5,490 bases of DNA from Vulcanimicrobiota bacterium (GTDB lineage: Bacteria; Vulcanimicrobiota; Vulcanimicrobiia; Vulcanimicrobiales; Vulcanimicrobiaceae). The notes below the pieces were generated by a model. It saw nothing but the letters and a program-made list of their open reading frames with translations. It made no database searches and was not told the DNA's origin. Shown here in pieces: positions 1-4,768 of this stretch. The DNA is taken from assembly GCA_013289785.1 (NCBI GenBank), contig JABCZE010000134.1, positions 1 to 5,490 on the forward strand, in the 5' to 3' direction. How positions within the stretch are numbered: the stretch's first letter is position 1; the number at the start of each line of letters is the position of its first letter. The translations under genes were made by a program, and so were the position numbers.

Positions 1-15
1 CCGCTCAGCATGACA
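1..15 (-). repeat. Truncated copy of the dispersed hairpin repeat, after the crotonase gene
   Basis: Read on the minus strand these bases are TGTCATGCTGAGCGG, the left half of the repeat found four more times in this window. It uses the TGCT left-arm variant seen at 3922-3925. It begins five bases beyond the crotonase stop codon, so it lies in the 3' end of that transcript. The right half is cut off by the window edge. Orientation is opposite to the other copies on the plus strand. It may serve as a 3' hairpin or transcript boundary, but that role is inferred. Confidence 0.7.
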
Positions 16-20
16 GGCGG

Positions 21-809
21 CTAGTTCCCCTCGAAATGCGGCGGTTGTTTGGCGACGAACGCTTCGTAGGCGCGGCGGAAGTCGTTCGTCTCCATGCACG
101 CCGCTTGCGCGCGTGCCTCCGCATCGATCGCTTCAAAAAGCGGCAGCGCCCATTCTTCGCGCAGCATCGCCTTCGTCATCGCGTGCGCCATACTGGGGCC
201 CTGCGCGATCGTGCGCGCCAGCTCGAGCGCACGTTCGCCCAATGCCTCCGGCGAGCAAAGCTCGTTATAGAATCCCCAATCGAGCGCCGTTTTGCCCGGC
301 AGCGCGCGACCGGTGTAGAGCAGCTCGCTCGCGCGGCCGAGCCCGATGATGCGGGGCAGCATCGAGCACGCACCCATGTCGCATCCGGCCAATCCCACGC
401 GCACGAAAAGAAAGGCTACGCGCGAGCGCTCCGTTCCCAAACGCAGATCGCTCGCCATAGCCAGGATCGCGCCGGCGCCGGCGCAGACTCCATCGACCGC
501 GGCCACGATCGGCTGCGGACAGGCGCGCATCGCCTTTACCAAATCGCCGGTCATCTGCGTGAATTCCAACAGCTGCTGCGAAGAGCTCCGTGTGAGCGGG
601 CCGATGATTTCGTGCACGTCGCCGCCCGAGCAGAAATCGGCGCCGGCGCCGGTCAGCACGACCGCTCTAACGGCGGCGTCGCTTTGCAAGGAGGTGAACG
701 TATCGGTCAGCTCGCGATACAGCTCGAACGTCAGCGCGTTCTTGCGAGCGGGCCGGTCAAGCGTAACGGTGAGTACCTTCGAATCGAGCTGCGTTCGCGC
801 GCCGTTCAT
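21..809 (-). CDS. Enoyl-CoA hydratase/isomerase (crotonase) family protein
   Basis: This 262-residue cytosolic protein has normal length for a single-domain crotonase. Such enzymes bind acyl-CoA and stabilise a thioester enolate in an oxyanion hole. Seen: the N-terminal strand with RPARKNAL (about 19-26), the first oxyanion-hole segment FCSGGD (59-64), the second GVCAGAGA (107-114), then [11 protein letters not shown] and [15 protein letters not shown] (142-156). By eye, the two catalytic glutamates of classical hydratase (rat Glu144 and Glu164) fall on Ile115 and Arg137, so simple water addition is doubtful; Asp144 in GCDMG is a candidate acid/base. The [10 protein letters not shown] and [16 protein letters not shown] segments resemble, from memory, crotonases found beside salicylyl-CoA/anthraniloyl-CoA monooxygenase genes, matching the oxidoreductase at the right end of this window. 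The start is the ATG at 807-809, overlapping the upstream stop as ATGA with no Shine-Dalgarno, which suggests translational coupling. Family assignment is secure; the exact reaction is not. Confidence 0.93.
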   Translation of the reverse strand: MNGARTQLDSKVLTVTLDRPARKNALTFELYRELTDTFTSLQSDAAVRAVVLTGAGADFCSGGDVHEIIGPLTRSSSQQLLEFTQMTGDLVKAMRACPQPIVAAVDGVCAGAGAILAMASDLRLGTERSRVAFLFVRVGLAGCDMGACSMLPRIIGLGRASELLYTGRALPGKTALDWGFYNELCSPEALGERALELARTIAQGPSMAHAMTKAMLREEWALPLFEAIDAEARAQAACMETNDFRRAYEAFVAKQPPHFEGN

Positions 810-1255
810 CGGATACGAAATGGGAGATCCTCTTCGTCGGCGTCGCCCGCACTGTTGCGTGCGATCACGCGCAGATGATATGAGCGAACGAAGATCGGCG
901 GCGTATCGAGCACGTCGAGCGTGAACGCGAAGCGTCCCGGCCCTACGTGGGGCACGTTGATCGAGAACAGACTCGTACGCACCTCAACGCTGGCGACGTC
1001 GGTGCCGGTCACGAACCAGCCCGACCAGTGCTGGCCGCGGCGGACGTCGAGCGCGGAGAAACGCATTCCCAGAATATGCGGTGGCGCGTCGTTCGGCTCG
1101 ACCTTCGGCGTGGGCAGCACCGAATAGGGTCCGACGATCGCGTTGACCGGCACGGGCGGAAGGCGCGATCCGCATGCGACCGACAGCAGTGCGAAGCAAC
1201 ACGCCCCGATGCGAAGCAGCACATCGACGGTCGTACGGCCTTGCCGCGACGCCAC
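806..1255 (-). CDS. Putative small lipoprotein with an Ig-like beta-rich domain
   Basis: This is a hypothetical 149-residue protein. The N-terminus has basic residues (R4, R7, R15), a hydrophobic stretch (about 17-27) and Cys28 followed by Gly-Ser. That resembles a lipoprotein signal peptide, but the lipobox is imperfect: Ser at -3, Val at -2, Ala at -1, with Leu at -4. A proline-rich linker (about 32-60) follows, then a domain rich in beta-prone residues. Its end, [16 protein letters not shown] (125-140), looks like the last strands of an Ig-like or fibronectin-type fold. An exported, membrane-anchored location is inferred; I recognise no family or activity. The first in-frame start is GTG at 1253-1255, just after an in-frame TAA at 1265-1267. 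A second GTG 11 codons later would give a shorter, more typical signal peptide; neither has a clear Shine-Dalgarno. It overlaps the crotonase gene by four bases, yet the two have no obvious functional link. Confidence 0.7.
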   Translation of the reverse strand: MASRQGRTTVDVLLRIGACCFALLSVACGSRLPPVPVNAIVGPYSVLPTPKVEPNDAPPHILGMRFSALDVRRGQHWSGWFVTGTDVASVEVRTSLFSINVPHVGPGRFAFTLDVLDTPPIFVRSYHLRVIARNSAGDADEEDLPFRIR

Positions 1256-1307
1256 CTGCTCGATTTAGAAGGCACCTCCAAGCATCGGGCATAAAGGCCG
1301 CAGGATA
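1256..1307. promoter_or_regulatory. Short divergent spacer, probable promoter region
   Basis: These 52 bases separate the divergent lipoprotein and membrane-protein genes and are the only room for promoters between the two transcription units. On the plus strand a weak candidate is TTTAGA (1264-1269) with CATAAA (1290-1295), but the 20-base spacing is long for a sigma-70 promoter. On the minus strand GGAGG (1279-1275) lies 19 bases from the lipoprotein GTG, too far to serve it. I see no clear operator palindrome. The regulatory role rests on position only. Confidence 0.3.
1293..1305 (+). promoter_or_regulatory. Candidate ribosome binding site of the membrane-protein gene
   Basis: AAAGG at 1293-1297 ends ten bases before the ATG at 1308, and AGGA at 1302-1305 ends two bases before it. 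The first has workable, slightly long spacing and the second is too close. Together they support the ATG at 1308 as the start, since the protein becomes hydrophobic soon afterwards. Confidence 0.4.
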
Positions 1308-2348
1308 ATGCAGAACGCGGCCCCGCGCAGCCTCGCGCTCGATTACGCGGTCGGCATTTGCGGCGTCTGGATTTCCGGCGGCTTTTTCCTCGATGCGTGG
1401 GCGCACGGTCACGTGCCGGTCGAGAGCTTCTTCACCCCGTATCACGCCGTCTTCTACTCGGGAATGCTGGCTTTGGTGTGTATTGCGGGAGCCTTTATCT
1501 TGCGCGCGCGGCGGCTTGGCTACGCCTGGCCGGACACCGTCCCGCGCCCGTACCGCCTGGCGCTCTTGGGCATTCCAATCTTCGTTGCCGCGGGAATCGG
1601 GGATATGCTCTGGCATCGTTTCTTCGGGATCGAAGAGGGCGTCGACGCGCTCCTGAGCCCGACGCACCAGATTCTCGGACTCGGAATCTTTCTGGTCGCG
1701 AGCGGCCCGATTCGCTCGGTGCTGGCCCAGCGCGACGCCACGACATATTCGCGCCAGTTGCCCCTGGTACTCGGACTCGCCACCTGGCTGATCCTCACGC
1801 ATTTTGGCACGGCCTATGGTTTCGATCCGGGCGCGGGGCGAACCAATGCCCCTCCGCCGATCGCGCCGTTTACGCCGGACTATCTCACGGCGCTCTCGAT
1901 CGGCTACTACAAGATCGCCAGCGGCGTTCTTAGCATCATTCTCGAGAGCATCTTGATCGGCGGCTTCGCGCTCTGGCTGGTCTCGCGGATTCGCCCGACC
2001 CCAGGAACGATGACCGCGCTCCTGGTCCTCGGCAACGCTCCGGCGGCGGCGGCATTTACCAATCAAACGCCGCTGCTCGTCGTAACGATCGTGCAATCGC
2101 TGATCACCGGCATCGTCGCCGACGTGCTCGTCGCGCGCCTCGACCCGTATCCGTCCCCAGCGAGGACGATCGCGTTCCGCGTGTTTGCTATCGCCGTGCC
2201 GATGACGTACACCGGCGTCTACCTGCTGACGACGTTCTTTGCCGACGGCATCTGGTGGGACTGGAACGTTGCGCTGGGGTCGTGGATTTGGTCGGGCGTC
2301 TGCGGCTTTGCGCTGAGTCTCCTGATCGCCGCTCGCCGAACGGCGTGA
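1308..2348 (+). CDS. Polytopic membrane protein of unknown function
   Basis: This 346-residue protein is hydrophobic throughout. I count about ten likely transmembrane segments, near residues 13-31, 48-66, 83-101, 119-138, 150-168, 200-226, 234-250, 255-276, 287-310 and 322-342. I cannot name a family. Polar and aromatic residues concentrate in the first half at membrane edges: Asp29, His33, His35, Glu39, His46 in YHAVFYSG, Asp99 and His103 in GDMLWHRFFGIEE, Glu109/Glu110, and His120 in LSPTHQ. From memory, similar motifs occur in uncharacterised membrane proteins of other bacteria. Their placement would suit a metal, haem or proton-handling site, which is inference only. The central loop (about 170-195) is rich in Gly and Pro. 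The stop overlaps the next gene's start as GTGA, so this gene and the glycosyltransferase are probably translationally coupled and may act together in the envelope. Confidence 0.85.
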   Translation: MQNAAPRSLALDYAVGICGVWISGGFFLDAWAHGHVPVESFFTPYHAVFYSGMLALVCIAGAFILRARRLGYAWPDTVPRPYRLALLGIPIFVAAGIGDMLWHRFFGIEEGVDALLSPTHQILGLGIFLVASGPIRSVLAQRDATTYSRQLPLVLGLATWLILTHFGTAYGFDPGAGRTNAPPPIAPFTPDYLTALSIGYYKIASGVLSIILESILIGGFALWLVSRIRPTPGTMTALLVLGNAPAAAAFTNQTPLLVVTIVQSLITGIVADVLVARLDPYPSPARTIAFRVFAIAVPMTYTGVYLLTTFFADGIWWDWNVALGSWIWSGVCGFALSLLIAARRTA

Positions 2349-3871
2349 TCGCCGTCGGTCTGTTCTGCGCCGCGCTGCTGCTGCACGGCGCGACGGCCTG
2401 GCGCTACGGCTACTTCCGCGACGAACTCTACTTTATCGCCTGCTCGAAGCATCTCGCCTGGGGATACGTCGATCAGCCGCCGCTGGTCGCCGTGGCCGCG
2501 TGGCTCGCCGCTCCGGCGGGATATTCGCTGGTTGCGCTGCGCGCGCTCCCAATTCTTGCGGTCGCCGGAACCGTCTATCTCGCCGTGCGGCTCACCAAGG
2601 AACTGGGCGGCGGCACGTTCGCCCAAATGCTCGCCGGAGTCGCGACGCTGCTGATGCCCGCCTATCTGCTGCTGGGCAACACACTGACGACGACCTCGTT
2701 CGAGCCGTTCTTTTGGACGCTTTCGATTTATCTTACGATTCGCATCGTTCGCACATCGGCGATGAAACGGCCGCGGCTGTGGCTCGCGCTGGCCGCGTCC
2801 GTGGCGCTGAGCGCGTACGCGAAATACTCGGTCGGGCTGTTGGTTGCGGCATCGATCGCCGGCCTGTTGTTGACCAACGAACGCAGAGCGTTGCGAACCC
2901 CATATTTAGCGTGCGTCGTCGCATTGGTTGCGCTCCTGCTCGCGCCGAATCTCGGATGGCAGGCCGCCCACGGATGGCCGTTCTTGGAGGTGATCCGAGG
3001 TGACGCGGCCCATCGCCCTTCGTTTGCCAACGGCCTCACGCTTGAGTACCGCAGCTTCGCAAATAACGCGGTGGCCTTTATGCTCGAGCAACTGCTGTAC
3101 ACCAATCCGCTCGCAGCGCCGATCTGGTTGACTGGGATCGTCGCACCGTTTCGCGTACCAGCGCTACGCAATTTGCGATTTATCGCAGTTGCCTACGTCG
3201 TGCTCTTCCTCGCCGCCGTTGCGCTGAGCGCGAAGGGTTACTATATCATCGGGATTTATGCAGCGCTGCTTGCGATTGGCGCGGTGGCGATCGAGCGCGT
3301 CACCGCCCCGTTGCGCGCAACCGCGTTTGGCACGCTCGTTGCGGTGGGCATTCTGGCGCTTCCGCTTTCGCTGCCGGTTCTGCCGGTGGACGGGCTCGTC
3401 GCTTATACCAAACTCCTGGGCCTGACCGGACGCGACGGAACGCCGGCGCATCTGATTCAGCCGGTCTTTGCCGAAGAGTTCGGCTGGGACCGGCTGGCGC
3501 GCGATGTCGCGCAAGTTTATTTTGCGCTCCCAAACGATATCCGCGGGCGCACCGCGATTTACGCCGACACGTACGGCGACGCCGGGGCTTTGGACTTCTT
3601 CGGCCCGCGCTACGGATTGCCGCCGGCCATCTCGAGCCAAAACAACTACTACCTCTGGGGAACGCGCGGCTACGACGGCGCGACGCTGGTGGCGATCGGC
3701 GCGACGCGCATCGATCTCTTACGGCGCTACTATCGCAGCGTCACGCTCGCACGCACGTCCTCCGAACCGTATAAATGGGTCGTCGAAGGGCCGGCGCCGA
3801 TCTATCTCTGCCGCGACCCCGTCGCGCCGTTATCCAAGATCTGGCCCCACCTGCGCTGGTTCGGCGCGTGA
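2345..3871 (+). CDS. ArnT/PMT-like GT-C glycosyltransferase (integral membrane)
   Basis: From the GTG at 2345 this is a 508-residue integral membrane protein of the dolichyl-phosphate mannosyltransferase/ArnT-like superfamily. These GT-C enzymes move a sugar from a polyprenyl-phosphate donor onto a lipid, glycan or protein at the outer face of the membrane. Seen: a first hydrophobic segment (2-18), then the family hallmark loop GYFRDELYF (22-30) with Asp26-Glu27, the expected catalytic/metal-binding acidic pair, and LAWGYVDQPPL (37-47). About ten more hydrophobic segments follow, with TTTSFEPFFW (115-124) and SAKGYY (295-300) at loop edges. A C-terminal soluble region from about 365 contains YGDAGALDFFGPRYGLPPA (410-428), typical of this subfamily. 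The open frame extends upstream to a GTG at 2255, but those codons overlap the previous gene and encode a polar leader; GTG 2345 gives the GTGA overlap and the usual family start. Donor and acceptor cannot be inferred. Confidence 0.9.
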   Translation: MIAVGLFCAALLLHGATAWRYGYFRDELYFIACSKHLAWGYVDQPPLVAVAAWLAAPAGYSLVALRALPILAVAGTVYLAVRLTKELGGGTFAQMLAGVATLLMPAYLLLGNTLTTTSFEPFFWTLSIYLTIRIVRTSAMKRPRLWLALAASVALSAYAKYSVGLLVAASIAGLLLTNERRALRTPYLACVVALVALLLAPNLGWQAAHGWPFLEVIRGDAAHRPSFANGLTLEYRSFANNAVAFMLEQLLYTNPLAAPIWLTGIVAPFRVPALRNLRFIAVAYVVLFLAAVALSAKGYYIIGIYAALLAIGAVAIERVTAPLRATAFGTLVAVGILALPLSLPVLPVDGLVAYTKLLGLTGRDGTPAHLIQPVFAEEFGWDRLARDVAQVYFALPNDIRGRTAIYADTYGDAGALDFFGPRYGLPPAISSQNNYYLWGTRGYDGATLVAIGATRIDLLRRYYRSVTLARTSSEPYKWVVEGPAPIYLCRDPVAPLSKIWPHLRWFGA

Positions 3872-3880
3872 CCCCAGTGT

Positions 3881-3908
3881 GTCATCCTGAGCGAAGTGGA
3901 AGGACAAA
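3881..3908 (+). repeat. Degenerate copy of the dispersed hairpin repeat
   Basis: GTCATCCTGAGCG is followed by AAGTGGAAGGACAAA, beginning ten bases after the glycosyltransferase stop. The outer stem TCCT (3885-3888) / AGGA (3901-3904) is intact. The inner closing base is changed (G at 3898 where other copies have C), so the inner G-C pair is lost. The next bases, GGAC-AAACAA-GTCC (3902-3915), can form an alternative four-pair hairpin. It lies in the 85-base gap between two convergent genes together with the next copy, with no T-tract typical of an intrinsic terminator. Confidence 0.8.
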
Positions 3909-3917
3909 CAAGTCCGT

Positions 3918-3959
3918 GTCATGCTGAGCGTAGTCGAAGCACGAAGGACGAAGGACTCA
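3918..3959 (+). repeat. Copy of the dispersed hairpin repeat carrying the SDR stop codon
   Basis: GTCATGCTGAGCG then TAGTCGAAGCACGAAGG, followed by a second ACGAAGG unit (3941-3947 and 3948-3954 are a direct tandem) and ACTCA. Compared with the internal SDR copies, the left arm is TGCT (3922-3925) instead of TCCT and the right arm AGCA (3938-3941) instead of AGGA, so both sides of one base pair changed together. The terminal TCA (3957-3959), read on the minus strand, is the TGA stop of the dehydrogenase gene, so the gene ends inside or exactly at the edge of the element. Confidence 0.88.
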
Positions 3960-4763
3960 TGAGGGCAACGGGACGATCAGGGCTTCGCCGGTTTGCGACC
4001 CATTAATCAGCATTAGCACGGCTTCGGCAACCTCGTCGACGGTGGCGATGCGCCCTTGCGGATTGCTTGCCGCCAGCACGCGGCGAGTCTCCTCTTCGTC
4101 TCTGCCGGTTTTTGCCGTGATGTTCGCCACCGCACTGCGTAGGATATCGGTCTCGGTATATCCCGGGCAGATCGCGTTGGCGGTCACTCCCGTCCCGGCA
4201 GCTTCGGCGGCGACGGCGCGTGTGAAGCCGACCACGCCGTGTTTGCTCGCGCAATAGGCCGCGATGTACGGCGCGCCGGCCAGGCCCGCGGTGCTGGCGA
4301 CGTTGACGATGCGCCCCCACCGTGCCGCCGTCATCTCGGGGAAGACTTCCCGCGTGCAAAGAAACGTGCCGGTTAAATTCGTTGCGATGATTCGATCCCA
4401 CATTTCGGATGATGTTCTCGCCAGCGTCGCCGACTCAACGATGCCGGCATTGTTCACCAGAATATCGATCGGCCCGTTGGCGTCGCGGCACTCTTGGAAC
4501 ACGCGCCGGATGTCGCTTTCGTCGCGAATGTCGGCCGTGGCGTAAAAAGGCCCTTCGACGGAGCCCCTCGTGTCATCCTGAGCGGAGTCGAAGGACGAAC
4601 GGCTCACGATGCTGACGCGCGCGCCTTCTTGCACGAGACGCTGCGCGACGGCGAGCCCGATGCCGCGCGATCCGCCGGTTACGACGGCGTGCTTTCCTTT
4701 GACAGAGCCTGTCCTGAGCGCAGTCTTGTCATCCTGAGCGTAGTCGAAGGACGAAGGGCTCAC
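3957..4763 (-). CDS. SDR-family NAD(P)-dependent dehydrogenase with repeat-encoded segments
   Basis: This 268-residue short-chain dehydrogenase/reductase probably oxidises a hydroxyacyl-CoA-type or alicyclic alcohol intermediate in the cytosol. Seen: Rossmann motif VTGGSRGIG (28-36), ADIRD (77-81), NNAG (104-107), Asn129, Ser157, and catalytic Tyr170 and Lys174 in YCASK, then PGYTETD (200-206). The catalytic set Asn-Ser-Tyr-Lys is complete, so the enzyme may work. Odd features: residues 1-13 ([13 protein letters not shown]) are translated from one copy of a dispersed repeat, residues 15-20 from a half copy, and residues 53-65, ending [10 protein letters not shown], from another copy read in the same frame where the fold expects the segment after strand beta-2. 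The C-terminus ends [10 protein letters not shown] and lacks the usual Gly-Gly near the end; its stop lies in a further copy. The start is GTG 4763, preceded by GAGG at seven bases and overlapping the upstream stop as GTGA. No later in-frame ATG or GTG precedes the Rossmann motif. Its SNPQGR segment resembles, from memory, SDRs in CoA-dependent aromatic degradation clusters. Confidence 0.92.
   Translation of the reverse strand: MSPSSFDYAQDDKTALRTGSVKGKHAVVTGGSRGIGLAVAQRLVQEGARVSIVSRSSFDSAQDDTRGSVEGPFYATADIRDESDIRRVFQECRDANGPIDILVNNAGIVESATLARTSSEMWDRIIATNLTGTFLCTREVFPEMTAARWGRIVNVASTAGLAGAPYIAAYCASKHGVVGFTRAVAAEAAGTGVTANAICPGYTETDILRSAVANITAKTGRDEEETRRVLAASNPQGRIATVDEVAEAVLMLINGSQTGEALIVPLPS
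4571..4612 (+). repeat. Dispersed hairpin repeat inside the SDR coding region
   Basis: This 42-base copy begins TGTCATCCTGAGCG and ends GGCTCACGATGC. It matches the copy at 4727-4768 at 40 of 42 positions (differences at 4585 and 4600). Predicted hairpin: TCCT (4576-4579) with AGGA (4592-4595), then tandem G-A/A-G oppositions, a G4582-C4589 pair and a six-base loop. On the SDR sense strand the outer stem extends to seven pairs including one G-U. Read on the minus strand in the gene's frame it encodes the [10 protein letters not shown] peptide. A short inverted match, CCTTCGAC at 4552-4559 against GTCGAAGG at 4587-4594, sits just to its left. Confidence 0.92.
4708..4725 (+). repeat. Half copy of the repeat abutting the full copy at the SDR start
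   Basis: CCTGTCCTGAGCGCAGTC matches the left half of the repeat through the loop (TCCTGAGCG-CAGTC), then breaks off where GAAGGA is expected and runs straight into the next full copy. On the minus strand it encodes ALRTGS in the SDR N-terminus. It looks like a remnant of an older or nested insertion. Confidence 0.7.
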
Positions 4764-4768
4764 GATGC
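4727..4768 (+). repeat. Dispersed hairpin repeat spanning the oxidoreductase stop and SDR start
   Basis: TGTCATCCTGAGCG, then TAGTCGAAGGACGAA, then GGGCTCACGATGC. It has the same stem arrangement as the copy at 4571-4612: TCCT at 4732-4735 pairs with AGGA at 4748-4751. On the minus strand the terminal GTGAGCC supplies both the oxidoreductase TGA (4762-4760) and the SDR GTG (4763-4761), so the coupled junction lies within the sequence shared by the two copies. Translation gives [10 protein letters not shown] at the SDR N-terminus. Confidence 0.92.

Noticed and set aside
36..878. Plus-strand open frame (280 codons) opposite the crotonase
   Set aside because: The translation is low-complexity and Arg-rich, while the minus strand encodes a clear crotonase with both oxyanion-hole motifs.
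984..2096. Long minus-strand open frame (370 codons) opposite the membrane-protein gene
   Set aside because: Its translation is dominated by Arg, Ala, Asp and Glu with no recognisable domain, as expected for an antisense frame of a GC-rich gene. The plus-strand frame gives a coherent membrane protein.
2255..2344. Upstream GTG start for the glycosyltransferase, adding 30 residues
   Set aside because: The extra residues are polar, overlap the previous gene and precede the usual family start. GTG 2345 gives the common four-base overlap.
2219..2626. Minus-strand open frame (135 codons) over the membrane-protein/glycosyltransferase junction
   Set aside because: It spans two well-supported plus-strand genes and has an antisense-type composition.
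3872..3956. Rho-independent terminator between the convergent genes
   Set aside because: Stems are short with internal mismatches and there is no T-tract on either strand.
3957..4763. SDR as a pseudogene disrupted by repeats
   Set aside because: The frame is uninterrupted, and the Rossmann motif and the Asn-Ser-Tyr-Lys catalytic set are intact, so a functional gene is more likely.
3881..4768. CRISPR array
   Set aside because: Copies are irregularly spaced, lie within coding sequence and differ in length, and no cas genes are visible.
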